Assembly: GCA_019634305.1 (NCBI GenBank)
Contig: JAHQVQ010000252.1
Coordinates: 1 to 35,827 of the forward strand
Source: Flammeovirgaceae bacterium
Lineage (GTDB): Bacteria > Bacteroidota > Bacteroidia > Cytophagales > Flammeovirgaceae
Length of the DNA: 35,827 bases
Direction: 5' to 3'
The notes beneath the pieces are model-generated. The model was not told where the DNA came from. It made no database searches and saw only the letters and a list, made by a program, of their open reading frames with translations. Positions 9,959-19,419 of this stretch are shown in pieces (the stretch's first letter is position 1; every line of letters starts with the position of its first letter). Made by a program: the position numbers and the translations under genes.

Positions 9959-9989
9959 TTTGCAATAATAATTTAATTGTCTACATTTG
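9959..9989 (+). promoter_or_regulatory. Bacteroidota-type sigma70 promoter upstream of rplP
   Basis: TTTG (9959-9962), 19-nt spacer, TACATTTG (9982-9989), matching the TTTG-N~19-TAnnTTTG consensus. Confidence 0.75.
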
Positions 9990-10136
9990 CACTCCATTTA
10001 AGAGAAACTATACTTGTTTCTACATAAGTAAAAGTCTCAGTGAATAGATCATTAATTTGTTGATAGGATAAAAAAGGTTGAAAAGTATAGGTATGGCTTT
10101 ATGTTGTGCTTTAACTTTTACTAAATTTATAATAAT

Positions 10137-10550
10137 ATGTTACAGCCGAAAAGAACAAAATTCAGGAAAAAGCAGAAAGGAAGGGTTCGTGGAATAGCTC
10201 AAAGGGGTCATGAAATTTCTTTTGGTAGCTTTGGGATCAAATGATTGGAGATTGGATGGTTAACATCAAGGCAGATAGAGGCAGCTAGGTTTGCATTGAC
10301 AAGAGCAATGAAAAGAGAAGGTCAGGTGTGGATTAGAATATTTCCTGATAAGCCTATAACCAAAAAGCCTGCAGAAGTTAGGATGGGTAAAGGTAAAGGA
10401 TCTCCAGAATATTGGGTAGCCCCGGTAAGACCTGGTACTATTCTTTTTGAGGCAGATGGTGTAAGTATAGAAACAGCAACTGAGGCTTTAAGGCTTGCTG
10501 CTCAAAAATTGCCTATCAAAACCAAAATGGTTGTAAGAAGAGATTATTAA
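10137..10550 (+). pseudogene. rplP: 50S ribosomal protein L16, interrupted by in-frame TGA at codon 36 (10242-10244)
   Basis: [90 protein letters not shown]… Both halves are in one frame and conserved. 'Pseudogene' is the literal call; function is unresolved. Confidence 0.85.
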
Positions 10551-10562
10551 GAAGGACTAATT

Positions 10563-10883
10563 ATGAAAAATTCTGAAATAAAAGGACTTTCAATTGAAGA
10601 GATAAAGGAGAAAATCTCTTCTTCAGAAAAGAGTTTGCAAAGTTTGAAATTTGCTAATGCAATTTCTCCTATAGAAAACCCATTGCAAATCAAGGATGTA
10701 AGGAAGTTTATTGCCAGATTAAAAACTGAACTACATAATAGAGTGGTTACAGAAGTTGCTGAAAAGGTTAAAAGTGGAGAGTTGACTAATTTTAATGCGA
10801 GAGAATTTCTTTCAAAAACAAAATTAGATTCTCCTTTGAATTTGACTAAAATCAAGAAAATACTTGCAGGTTCTAAGAATTAG
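10563..10883 (+). CDS. rpmC: 50S ribosomal protein L29 with C-terminal extension
   Basis: MKNSEIKGLSIEEIKEKI…SLKFANAISPIENPLQIKDVRKFIARLKTEL core, in operon position between rplP and rpsQ; 106 aa in total. Confidence 0.9.
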   Translation: MKNSEIKGLSIEEIKEKISSSEKSLQSLKFANAISPIENPLQIKDVRKFIARLKTELHNRVVTEVAEKVKSGELTNFNAREFLSKTKLDSPLNLTKIKKILAGSKN

Positions 10884-10908
10884 ATTAATCCTTAATTAGC
10901 AATAAGAA

Positions 10909-11166
10909 ATGGAAGAAAGAAATTCAAGAAAAGAAAGGATAGGTGTAGTGACAAGCAACAAGATGGATGCATCTATTGTAGTTGCAGTTGTAAGGAAAGT
11001 GAAGCACCCAATTTATGGAAAGTTCATGACTAAGACAAAAAAGTTCATGGCCCATGACTCTAATAATGATTGCAATATTGGAGATAGAGTAAAGATTATG
11101 GAAACTAGACCTTTGAGTAAAAGGAAAAGGTGGAGATTAATCGAAATTATCGAGAAAGCAAAATAA
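10909..11166 (+). CDS. rpsQ: 30S ribosomal protein S17
   Basis: [18 protein letters not shown]…[19 protein letters not shown]; operon position. Confidence 0.97.
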   Translation: MEERNSRKERIGVVTSNKMDASIVVAVVRKVKHPIYGKFMTKTKKFMAHDSNNDCNIGDRVKIMETRPLSKRKRWRLIEIIEKAK

Positions 11167-11225
11167 TTTTTTCTCAGTGTTATTCCAATATAGTTTTGAG
11201 TAAAAAATAATAAGATTTTATAAAA

Positions 11226-11594
11226 ATGGTACAGCAAGAGTCAAGATTAAATGTGGCTGATAATAGTGGGGCAAAGGAAGTATTATGTATCAGGGTGCTA
11301 GGAGGCACCGGAAAAAGATATGCCTCTATTGGTGATAAGATTGTGGTTTCTGTGAAATCAGCACTTTCGTCAAGTAATGTTAAGAAAGGCACTATCTCAA
11401 AGGCAGTTGTAGTAAGAACTAAGAAAGAGATTCGAAGGAAAGACGGTTCTTATATAAGATTTGAAGATAATGCTGCGGTATTACTTACTGCCAACGATGA
11501 GCCAAGAGGAACTCGTATTTTTGGGCCAGTTGCTCGTGAATTGAGGGAAAAACAGTTTATGAAAATCGTTTCATTAGCACCTGAAGTTTTATAA
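11226..11594 (+). CDS. rplN: 50S ribosomal protein L14
   Basis: [27 protein letters not shown]…[24 protein letters not shown]. Confidence 0.98.
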   Translation: MVQQESRLNVADNSGAKEVLCIRVLGGTGKRYASIGDKIVVSVKSALSSSNVKKGTISKAVVVRTKKEIRRKDGSYIRFEDNAAVLLTANDEPRGTRIFGPVARELREKQFMKIVSLAPEVL

Positions 11595-11596
11595 TT

Positions 11597-11932
11597 ATGA
11601 AGTCTGTTAAGATAAGAAAATTACACCTTAAAAAGGGAGATAAGGTAGAGGTAATTGCGGGAAACCATAAGGGTAAAAAGGGGCTTGTTTTAGAAGTGCT
11701 ACGCAATAACAATCGTGCAATTGTAGAGGGAGTGAATTTAGTTACTAAGCATATAAAGCCAACAGCAGAGAATCCTGAAGGAGGAGTTGAAAAAACTGAG
11801 GCTGGAATACATATTAGTAATTTGATGGTTTTGGATCCGAAGACTGGAGAAAAAACAAAAATAGGTAGGAGGAAAGATGAGGAAGGGAAATTGAAAAGAT
11901 ATTCAAAAAAATCAGATCAATTCATTGACTAA
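11597..11932 (+). CDS. rplX: 50S ribosomal protein L24
   Basis: KOW motif [49 protein letters not shown]. Confidence 0.97.
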   Translation: MKSVKIRKLHLKKGDKVEVIAGNHKGKKGLVLEVLRNNNRAIVEGVNLVTKHIKPTAENPEGGVEKTEAGIHISNLMVLDPKTGEKTKIGRRKDEEGKLKRYSKKSDQFID

Positions 11933-12483
11933 TGGCTAAACCTAGATTAAAAAAGAAATATTTAGAGGATATCGTCCCTAAGTTAAAAGAAAAGTTTGAC
12001 TATAAGTCAAATATGGAGGTTCCAAAATTATTGAAAGTTTCAATTAATAAAGGAATTGGAGAGGCAACATCAGATAAGAAATTAGTTGATGTTGGAATAG
12101 AAGAGTTATCGTTGATAGCTGGCCAGAAAGCAGTAGCTACAATGGCTAAAAAGTCTGTATCAAACTTTAAACTCAGAGAGGAAATGCCAATTGGGGCAAG
12201 AGTTACCTTGAGAGGAGATAAAATGTTTGAATTTGTTGATAGACTTGTAAGTATTGCCCTACCAAGGGTAAGAGATTTTAAAGGAGTCAATGATAAAAGT
12301 TTTGATGGCAGGGGTAATTATACTCTTGGCGTAAAAGAGCAAATAATTTTTCCTGAAATATCAATTGATAAGGTTAAGAAAATTTCAGGAATGGATATAA
12401 CTTTTGTTACCACAGCTCAAACGGATGAAGAAGGCTATGCCCTTTTAAAAGAGTTAGGAATGCCGTTTAAGAATAAAAAATAA
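11932..12483 (+). CDS. rplE: 50S ribosomal protein L5
   Basis: [10 protein letters not shown]…[32 protein letters not shown]. Confidence 0.98.
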   Translation: MAKPRLKKKYLEDIVPKLKEKFDYKSNMEVPKLLKVSINKGIGEATSDKKLVDVGIEELSLIAGQKAVATMAKKSVSNFKLREEMPIGARVTLRGDKMFEFVDRLVSIALPRVRDFKGVNDKSFDGRGNYTLGVKEQIIFPEISIDKVKKISGMDITFVTTAQTDEEGYALLKELGMPFKNKK

Positions 12484-12489
12484 TGCTAT

Positions 12490-12759
12490 ATGGCAAAGGA
12501 ATCTATTAAAGCAAGAGAAAGAAAAAGAGAAAAATTAGTAGCAAAATATGCAGCTAAGAGGGCAGAATTGAAGGAGAATGGAGATTATGCTGCGTTGGAT
12601 AAACTACCGAAAAATTCTTCTAAAGTTAGACTTCATAATCGGTGCAAACTTACTGGTAGACCGAAAGGTTATATGAGAAGGTTCGGGATATCGAGGGTAA
12701 CTTTCAGAGAATTAGCTTCTCAAGGTAAAATTCCTGGTGTAACTAAAGCTAGTTGGTAA
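12490..12759 (+). CDS. rpsN: 30S ribosomal protein S14
   Basis: [40 protein letters not shown]; form lacking the zinc-ribbon cysteines. Confidence 0.97.
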   Translation: MAKESIKARERKREKLVAKYAAKRAELKENGDYAALDKLPKNSSKVRLHNRCKLTGRPKGYMRRFGISRVTFRELASQGKIPGVTKASW

Positions 12760-12806
12760 TTTTTAGAAATTAAATGGGCTTAAAGGGCTCTTAAATAGAT
12801 AAAAGA

Positions 12807-13202
12807 ATGACAGATCCTATTGCAGATTACTTAACGCGATTGAGAAATGCTATAAAGGCAAACCGAAGGATTGTTGAGCTTCCAGCTTCTAACATCAAAA
12901 AGGAAATAACGAAGGTATTGCACGATAAAGGATATATACAAGGGTATAAGTTTGATGACTCAGGTGTGCAAGGAACAATCAAAATTGCATTGAAATATAA
13001 TCCTTCTACCAAAATTCCTGCTATTGTTAGTTTGGAAAGGATTAGTAAGCCTGGGTTGAGGAAATATGTGAAGTCTGATAATTTACCTCGAGTACTAAAC
13101 GGATTAGGTATTGCTGTTTTGTCTACTTCTAAGGGAGTAATGACAGATAAAGAAGCAAGGAATTTGAATGTTGGTGGTGAGGTATTGTGCTATGTTTATT
13201 AA
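12807..13202 (+). CDS. rpsH: 30S ribosomal protein S8
   Basis: [15 protein letters not shown]…[11 protein letters not shown]…[20 protein letters not shown]. Confidence 0.98.
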   Translation: MTDPIADYLTRLRNAIKANRRIVELPASNIKKEITKVLHDKGYIQGYKFDDSGVQGTIKIALKYNPSTKIPAIVSLERISKPGLRKYVKSDNLPRVLNGLGIAVLSTSKGVMTDKEARNLNVGGEVLCYVY

Positions 13203-13223
13203 CAACATAAAAAGGAAATTGTA

Positions 13224-13775
13224 ATGTCAAGAATTGGAAAATTACCTGTAAAAATTCCTACTGGAGTTAGTGTTGATATTAAGGATAACCTAGTATGTGT
13301 AAAGGGGCCTAAAGGTGAGCTTTTACAGAAGGTTGATTCAGCAATAAGTTTGGAAGTTAAGGATGGAGAACTTAATCTTGTGCGACCATCAGAACAAAAA
13401 AACCATAAGGCACTGCATGGTCTTTACAGGTCCCTAGTTAGTAATATGGTTGTTGGAGTAACAGAAGGTTACCAAAAGAAGCTTGAATTGGTTGGTGTTG
13501 GTTTTAAAGCTGTTGCTTCTGGAAATGTTCTAGAGTTGAATCTAGGTTATTCGCATAATATCTATTTTGCCGTTCCGCCTGAGATTTCTGTAAATGCAGA
13601 AACTGCAAAGGGAAAAAACCCTATTGTAACTTTAGATGGAATTGATAAACAACTAATTGGGCATGTTGCCGCTCAAATTAAGAAGTTACGTAAGGTAGAG
13701 CCTTATAAAGGTAAGGGTATCAGATTTGTAGGAGAACAGATTAGAAGAAAAGCAGGTAAGACTGCCGCAAAATAA
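13224..13775 (+). CDS. rplF: 50S ribosomal protein L6
   Basis: MSRIGKLPVKIPTGVSVDI…VEPYKGKGIRFVGEQIRRKAGKTAAK. Confidence 0.98.
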   Translation: MSRIGKLPVKIPTGVSVDIKDNLVCVKGPKGELLQKVDSAISLEVKDGELNLVRPSEQKNHKALHGLYRSLVSNMVVGVTEGYQKKLELVGVGFKAVASGNVLELNLGYSHNIYFAVPPEISVNAETAKGKNPIVTLDGIDKQLIGHVAAQIKKLRKVEPYKGKGIRFVGEQIRRKAGKTAAK

Positions 13776-13784
13776 AATAGAAAA

Positions 13785-14135
13785 ATGGCTACGAAAAAAG
13801 ATTCTCGAAGACTCAGTATTAAAAGAAGGATTCGTAATAAGATATCAGGTACAGGTACAAGGCCAAGATTATCAGTGTTTAAGAGTAATACTTCTATATC
13901 AGTTCAGGTAATTGATGATCTTGAATCAAGGACTTTAGTTTTTGCAACTTCTAAGGAAGTTTCTGATAAGAAAAATGTAGATTTGGGAATTGCTAAAGAA
14001 GTAGGGAAGAAAATTGCTGAAAAAGCTAAATCATCTGGTATAGAGACTGTTATTTTTGATAGAAATGGTTATTTATACCATGGAAAAGTAAAAGCATTAG
14101 CAGAAGGAGCCAGGGAAGGTGGATTAAAATTTTAA
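13785..14135 (+). CDS. rplR: 50S ribosomal protein L18
   Basis: RPRLSVFKSNTSISVQVIDD…FDRNGYLYHGKVKALAEGAREGGLKF. Confidence 0.98.
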   Translation: MATKKDSRRLSIKRRIRNKISGTGTRPRLSVFKSNTSISVQVIDDLESRTLVFATSKEVSDKKNVDLGIAKEVGKKIAEKAKSSGIETVIFDRNGYLYHGKVKALAEGAREGGLKF

Positions 14136-14147
14136 TTCTTTAAAGAT

Positions 14148-14669
14148 ATGCCTAAACAAGGAAATATTAGAAAATTGAAAGCTAGTGATATCGAACTTAC
14201 CGAAAAGGTAGTAGCGATTCAAAGAGTAGCTAAAGTAGTAAAAGGAGGTAGAAGGTTTAGTTTTTCAGCTATTGTAGTGGTAGGCAATGGAGATGGTGTA
14301 GTAGGTTATGGATTAGGTAAAGCTAATGAGGTTACTGACGCTATTACAAAAGGAATTGATGATGCCAAAAAGAATTTGATCAAAGTTCCTATTTTAAATG
14401 GTACTATTCCACATGAAATGTTGGGGAAATTTGGAGGAGGATATATTTTAATAAAGCCTGCATCTCAAGGTACTGGTGTAATTGCTGGTGGTGCTATGAG
14501 GGCCGTATTAGAGGCAGCTGGTGTTAAAGATGTATTAGCTAAATCAAAAGGTTCTTCGAATCCGCACAATGTTGTTAAAGCAACTTTTGATGCGCTATTA
14601 AAGATGAGGGATCCTGTTTCAATAGCCCAGCAGAGAGGAGTTACATTGGAAAAAGTATTTAATGGCTAA
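14148..14669 (+). CDS. rpsE: 30S ribosomal protein S5
   Basis: [30 protein letters not shown]…[37 protein letters not shown]. Confidence 0.98.
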   Translation: MPKQGNIRKLKASDIELTEKVVAIQRVAKVVKGGRRFSFSAIVVVGNGDGVVGYGLGKANEVTDAITKGIDDAKKNLIKVPILNGTIPHEMLGKFGGGYILIKPASQGTGVIAGGAMRAVLEAAGVKDVLAKSKGSSNPHNVVKATFDALLKMRDPVSIAQQRGVTLEKVFNG

Positions 14670-14682
14670 TAATGTTATTACC

Positions 14683-14862
14683 ATGAGTAAGATAAAAATC
14701 ACACAAGTACGAAGTACTATTAAGAGATCTAAGAGACAAAAAGCAACGATTACTGCTTTAGGTTTAGGCAAGATTAATAGATCAAAAGAAGTAACTGCAA
14801 CTCCTCAAATTTTAGGAATGGTTGAGAAGGTGAAACATTTGGTAAGAGTTGAAGAGTTATAA
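14683..14862 (+). CDS. rpmD: 50S ribosomal protein L30
   Basis: MSKIKITQVRSTIKRSKRQKATITALGLGKINRSKEV. Internal ATG at 14683 preferred over 14662, which overlaps rpsE. Confidence 0.93.
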   Translation: MSKIKITQVRSTIKRSKRQKATITALGLGKINRSKEVTATPQILGMVEKVKHLVRVEEL

Positions 14863-14898
14863 TTTATTAATTAGTTTTTGTAATTTTGCGAAAAAGTG

Positions 14899-15345
14899 AT
14901 GAAGTTGCATAATTTAAAACCTGCAGAAGGTTCCGTAAAAAATAGAAAAAGAATTGGTAGAGGTCCTGGGTCTGGAAAAGGCGGGACTAGTGCCAGGGGT
15001 CATAAAGGAGCTAAATCAAGATCTGGTTATAGCAGAAAACTTGGCTTTGAAGGTGGTCAGATGCCACTTCAAAGAAGGGTGCCTAAGTTTGGCTTTAGAA
15101 GTCCTTTTAGAGTGGAATATAAGCCAATTAATGTTGGTAAATTGCAAGAATTATCTGAGAAGCATAATTTAAATCAGTTTGAACTTTCAGATTTTATTAA
15201 ATTTGGATTAGCCTCAAAAAATGATAAAATTAAGATTCTTGGAAATGGGGAATTAAATGTAAAGCTTGAAGTAAAAGTTCATGCTTATTCTTCCTCCGCA
15301 AAAACAGCAATTGAAAAAGCTGGGGGAAATGCAAATACGCTATAA
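14899..15345 (+). CDS. rplO: 50S ribosomal protein L15
   Basis: MKLHNLKPAEGSVKNRKRIGRGPGSGKGGTSARGHKGAKSRSGYSRK. Confidence 0.97.
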   Translation: MKLHNLKPAEGSVKNRKRIGRGPGSGKGGTSARGHKGAKSRSGYSRKLGFEGGQMPLQRRVPKFGFRSPFRVEYKPINVGKLQELSEKHNLNQFELSDFIKFGLASKNDKIKILGNGELNVKLEVKVHAYSSSAKTAIEKAGGNANTL

Positions 15346-15348
15346 AAT

Positions 15349-16677
15349 ATGAAGAAGTTTTTCACTACGATAAAGAACATATTTTCAATCGAGGAGCTAA
15401 GGAATAGAATATTTTATACTCTGGGTTTCTTAATGGTTTTCCGATTGGGTTCATTTATTGTATTACCTGGAGTTGATCCTAGTCAGTTAAATGAGGCTTC
15501 CTCCGGTTTTTTTGGCATGATTAACACTTTTTTAGGTGGTGCATTTAGCCGGGCATCTATATTTGCTCTTGGTATCATGCCATATATTTCAGCTTCTATT
15601 ATCGTACAATTGCTTTCAGTTGCTGTTCCCAAGTTTCAAAAACTTCAAAAGGAAGGTGAGTCTGGAAGGAAAAAAATAAATCAAATCACCAGAGTGTTGA
15701 CCATTCTAATTACGATGGCTCAGGCTTCTGGATATCTTGCTGCTACAATTCCTGCCGAAGCTATTACGCTTACTAATCAGTCCTTCTTCGTTGCCTCGTC
15801 CATGATAATTTTAACATCAGGGACTATGTTCTGTATGTGGTTGGGAGAGAAAATTACAGAAAAAGGAATTGGGAATGGAATATCAATGCTTATTATGATT
15901 GGTATTATTTCTAGATTTCCCTTAGCAATTATTGAGGAAGTTGGTACAAGAGGTACCCAGGGATTACTTCTTTTAGTTCTAGAGTTTTTAGCGCTTTTCT
16001 TTATTGTAATGAGTGTAGTATTATTAACTACTGCCGTAAGAAGGATACCAGTACAATATGCACGACAAGTAGTTGGTGGAGGTAAAAAACAATTAGGAAA
16101 GGGGCAAAGATCATATATTCCATTGAAAGTAAATTCGGCTAATGTGATGCCAATTATATTCGCACAGTCACTTATGTTTTTACCATCCTTACTTTCTTCA
16201 GTTTGGGCTGAAGAAAACGACACTGCAAGGTATATCGCACAAGCATTTGCTGACTTTACCTCATTAGAGTATAATATAACTTTTGCTGTTTTAATTATTC
16301 TTTTCACATTCTTTTATACTGCCATTACCATCAACCCTAAACAAATGGCAGATGACATGAAAAGAAATAATGCTTTTATTCCAGGTGTAAAACCTGGTGA
16401 GCAAACCTCAGATTATATCAGTGCAGTACTAGATAAAATTACTTTACCTGGGGCTTTGTTTTTAGCAATTGTTGCAGTTTTACCTGCATTTGCTAGTGCA
16501 GCAGGTGTAAGTATGAATTTTGCACAGTTTTATGGAGGTACATCACTTATTATTATGGTGGGTGTTATCCTGGATACTCTTCAACAAATAGAAAGTTATT
16601 TGTTAATGAGACATTATGAAGGAATGATGAAATCGGGAAGTGTTAAAGGAAGATCTCAAAACGTACCTGCATTTTAA
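15349..16677 (+). CDS. secY: preprotein translocase subunit SecY
   Basis: ALGIMPYISASIIVQLL…WLGEKITEKGIGNGISMLI…RSYIPLKVNSANVMPIIFAQSL. Confidence 0.98.
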   Translation: MKKFFTTIKNIFSIEELRNRIFYTLGFLMVFRLGSFIVLPGVDPSQLNEASSGFFGMINTFLGGAFSRASIFALGIMPYISASIIVQLLSVAVPKFQKLQKEGESGRKKINQITRVLTILITMAQASGYLAATIPAEAITLTNQSFFVASSMIILTSGTMFCMWLGEKITEKGIGNGISMLIMIGIISRFPLAIIEEVGTRGTQGLLLLVLEFLALFFIVMSVVLLTTAVRRIPVQYARQVVGGGKKQLGKGQRSYIPLKVNSANVMPIIFAQSLMFLPSLLSSVWAEENDTARYIAQAFADFTSLEYNITFAVLIILFTFFYTAITINPKQMADDMKRNNAFIPGVKPGEQTSDYISAVLDKITLPGALFLAIVAVLPAFASAAGVSMNFAQFYGGTSLIIMVGVILDTLQQIESYLLMRHYEGMMKSGSVKGRSQNVPAF

Positions 16678-17459
16678 TGATATATTTTAAGACAAGCGAG
16701 GAAATTGAGCTGATGAAAAAAAGTGCTTTGCTTTTAGGTAAGGCACATGGTGAGGTAGCGAAATCAATTAAAGTAGGGGTTTCTACAAAAGAGCTTGACT
16801 TAATTGCTGAAGAGTTTATAAAAGATTTTGGAGGTGAGCCTTCCTTTTTAGGGTATAATGGATTTCCAGCTTCACTTTGTATTTCAGTCAACGAAGTAGT
16901 TGTACATGGAATTCCTAGTGATTATTGCCTAAAAGAGGGGGATATTATTTCAATTGATTGTGGAGTTTTTCTTAACGGATACCATGCTGATAGTGCATAT
17001 ACATATGGTGTAGGAGCAATTAACCGAGAGTCTCAACAATTACTGAAAGTTACTAAGGAGTCTTTATACAAAGGTATTGAATGCGTGAAGCAGGGGAATA
17101 GGATAGGAGATATTAGTAGTTCAATACAAAATTATTGTGAAGGTTATGGTTTTTCCGTGGTGAGGGAATTAGTGGGACATGGAATAGGAAAACATTTACA
17201 TGAAAAACCTGATGTTCCTAATTTTGGAAAAAGAGGTAGAGGAAGAAAAATTGAAAATGGTCTTGTTATAGCAATTGAACCTATGATTAATTTAGGAACA
17301 AAAGGGATTGTTCAAGAAAAGGATGGTTGGACTATAAGGACTAAAGATAGAAAGCCCTCTGCACATTTTGAACATACAGTAGCATTTTATAATAATAAGG
17401 TAGAAGTTTTAACAACATTTGAATTCATTGAACAAGTTTTGACTAGTCAATATGCCTAA
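16677..17459 (+). CDS. map: type I methionine aminopeptidase
   Basis: [42 protein letters not shown]…[19 protein letters not shown]…[10 protein letters not shown]; operon position after secY. Confidence 0.97.
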   Translation: MIYFKTSEEIELMKKSALLLGKAHGEVAKSIKVGVSTKELDLIAEEFIKDFGGEPSFLGYNGFPASLCISVNEVVVHGIPSDYCLKEGDIISIDCGVFLNGYHADSAYTYGVGAINRESQQLLKVTKESLYKGIECVKQGNRIGDISSSIQNYCEGYGFSVVRELVGHGIGKHLHEKPDVPNFGKRGRGRKIENGLVIAIEPMINLGTKGIVQEKDGWTIRTKDRKPSAHFEHTVAFYNNKVEVLTTFEFIEQVLTSQYA

Positions 17460-17670
17460 GCAAGCAAATATAGAATTAGATGGTACAATAGTAGAAGCTT
17501 TGTCAAATGCAAGGTTTAGGGTGGAACTGGAAAATGGGCATAAAGTTTTGGCTCATATTTCTGGAAAGATGAGGATGCATTATATTAGAATTTTGCCAGG
17601 AGACAAAGTGAAGCTTGAGATGACTCCTTACGATTTAACAAAAGGAAGGATTGTTTATAGATATAAATAA
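17452..17670 (+). CDS. infA: translation initiation factor IF-1
   Basis: [66 protein letters not shown]; overlaps map by 8 nt. Confidence 0.98.
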   Translation: MPKQANIELDGTIVEALSNARFRVELENGHKVLAHISGKMRMHYIRILPGDKVKLEMTPYDLTKGRIVYRYK

Positions 17671-17714
17671 TTTGTGTTATTTCAACTGTTCTTTAACGAA
17701 TAACAATTTAGGAA

Positions 17715-17831
17715 ATGAAGGTAAAAGCATCAATTAAGAAAAGAAGTTCTGATTGTAAAATAATTAGAAGAAAGGGAAAACTTTATGTCATTAATAAGAA
17801 AAACCCTAGGTTCAAGCAACGTCAAGGCTAA
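17715..17831 (+). CDS. rpmJ: 50S ribosomal protein L36 (38 aa, absent from the ORF track)
   Basis: Translated directly: [38 protein letters not shown]; position between infA and rpsM. Confidence 0.97.
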   Translation: MKVKASIKKRSSDCKIIRRKGKLYVINKKNPRFKQRQG

Positions 17832-17868
17832 TAAAATAAATTTTAAAAATTAAATTTCCGGATATAAA

Positions 17869-18246
17869 ATGGCGCGTATTTCAGGTGTAGATATTCCAGA
17901 TAATAAGAGAGGTGTAATAGCACTTACTTATATTTTTGGAATTGGAAGGCCCTCATCAGAGGCGATTCTTGAAAAAGCTAAAATCGATCCTAATAAAAAT
18001 GTAGGCGATTGGACTGATGAAGAGTCAAAAGCAATTAGGGATATTATTACCACTGAATTTAAAGTGGAAGGAGAACTTAAATCTGAGGTTCAGCTTAACA
18101 TTAAGCGATTGATGGATATTGGTTGTTACAGGGGATTTAGACATAGAAGAGGATTACCAGTACGTGGTCAAAGAACAAAAAACAATTCGCGTACAAGAAA
18201 AGGAAAGAGAAAAACTGTTGCTAACAAAAAGAAAGCAGTTAAGTAA
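17869..18246 (+). CDS. rpsM: 30S ribosomal protein S13
   Basis: [26 protein letters not shown]…[33 protein letters not shown]. Confidence 0.98.
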   Translation: MARISGVDIPDNKRGVIALTYIFGIGRPSSEAILEKAKIDPNKNVGDWTDEESKAIRDIITTEFKVEGELKSEVQLNIKRLMDIGCYRGFRHRRGLPVRGQRTKNNSRTRKGKRKTVANKKKAVK

Positions 18247-18296
18247 AGTTTCAGAAATTATAATTGCCTATTAAGTAATTATTTAAGCATTTAATA

Positions 18297-18689
18297 ATGG
18301 CTCAAAAAAGAAAAGATAAAGCTAAAAAAAGGGTAGTTTCTGTTGAATCATTGGGTGAAGCTCATATCAAAGCTTCATTCAACAACATTATTGTTTCCCT
18401 TACAAATAAAGAAGGACAGGTAATTTCTTGGTCATCTGCTGGAAAAATGGGATTTAGAGGTTCTAAAAAGAATACTCCATATGCAGCTCAAATGGCAGCT
18501 CAGGATTGTGCTAAAGTGGCTTATGATCTCGGATTAAGAAAAGTTGAGGTTTTTGTGAAAGGACCTGGATCGGGAAGAGAGTCTGCGATTAGGACTATTC
18601 AAAACTCTGGGATTGAAGTAACTACTATTAAAGATGTTACTCCTCTGCCTCATAATGGTTGCAGACCTCCTAAAAGGAGAAGAGTATAA
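18297..18689 (+). CDS. rpsK: 30S ribosomal protein S11
   Basis: [44 protein letters not shown]…[18 protein letters not shown]. Confidence 0.98.
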   Translation: MAQKRKDKAKKRVVSVESLGEAHIKASFNNIIVSLTNKEGQVISWSSAGKMGFRGSKKNTPYAAQMAAQDCAKVAYDLGLRKVEVFVKGPGSGRESAIRTIQNSGIEVTTIKDVTPLPHNGCRPPKRRRV

Positions 18690-18732
18690 AAATTACCTTG
18701 ATATATTTTCATAAATAAAATTTTGAATTTCG

Positions 18733-19338
18733 ATGGCAAGATACACAGGGCCAAAGTCCAAAATAGCGAGAAAATTTAATGATCCAATTTTTGGGCCGTG
18801 CAAGGAGCTTAAGAAAAAAGCTTATCCTCCAGGACAACATGGTAGAGGAAGAAGAAAAAAACAATCTGAATATGCTGTCCAATTGGCTGAAAAACAAAAG
18901 GCAAAGTATACCTATGGTGTGCTAGAAAGACAGTTCCGGAATTTATTTGATAAGGCGGCAAGAAAGCATGGTATCACAGGTACTAACTTGCTGCAATTAT
19001 TGGAATCAAGGTTAGATAATACTGTTTACAGATTAGGCATAGCTCCCACAAGATCTGCTGCAAGACAATTGGTCTCTCATAAGCATATTACTGTAAATGG
19101 GGATTCAGTAAATATTCCTTCTTATACTTTAAAGCCTGGTGACATAGTTGGGGTTAAAATTAAATCTCAAACGTTACTAGTAGTTAAGGAAAGTCTTTCT
19201 GGAAGACAAATTTCGAGATTTAGCTGGTTGGAGTGGGATTCTGAGAGGATGGCAGGTAAATTTATGGGTGTTCCAGAAAGAGAGGAAATTCCTGAAAATA
19301 TCAACGAACAATTTATTGTTGAATTATACTCTAAATAA
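18733..19338 (+). CDS. rpsD: 30S ribosomal protein S4
   Basis: [22 protein letters not shown]…[33 protein letters not shown]. Confidence 0.98.
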   Translation: MARYTGPKSKIARKFNDPIFGPCKELKKKAYPPGQHGRGRRKKQSEYAVQLAEKQKAKYTYGVLERQFRNLFDKAARKHGITGTNLLQLLESRLDNTVYRLGIAPTRSAARQLVSHKHITVNGDSVNIPSYTLKPGDIVGVKIKSQTLLVVKESLSGRQISRFSWLEWDSERMAGKFMGVPEREEIPENINEQFIVELYSK

Positions 19339-19419
19339 GAGCTTTAATTTGACAATCGATCTCAATATTGGGGTCAAATATTTGAAATTATTATTCACTA
19401 AGATAAAAAGTAAGCTTAC

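Noticed and set aside
10093-10197. 34-codon upstream ORF ([26 protein letters not shown]…) overlapping the rplP start in another frame
   Set aside because: Short, no clear conservation signal; the overlapping frame clearly encodes L16.
10245-10550. 101 aa ORF as an independent gene starting at TTG
   Set aside because: It is the C-terminal part of L16 in the same frame as 10137-10244. Treated as an interrupted rplP, although reinitiation at TTG is kept as a hypothesis.
14954-15172. 72 aa plus-strand ORF inside rplO
   Set aside because: Alternative frame of L15.
15777-16307. 176 aa minus-strand ORF inside secY
   Set aside because: Antisense shadow of a strongly conserved gene.
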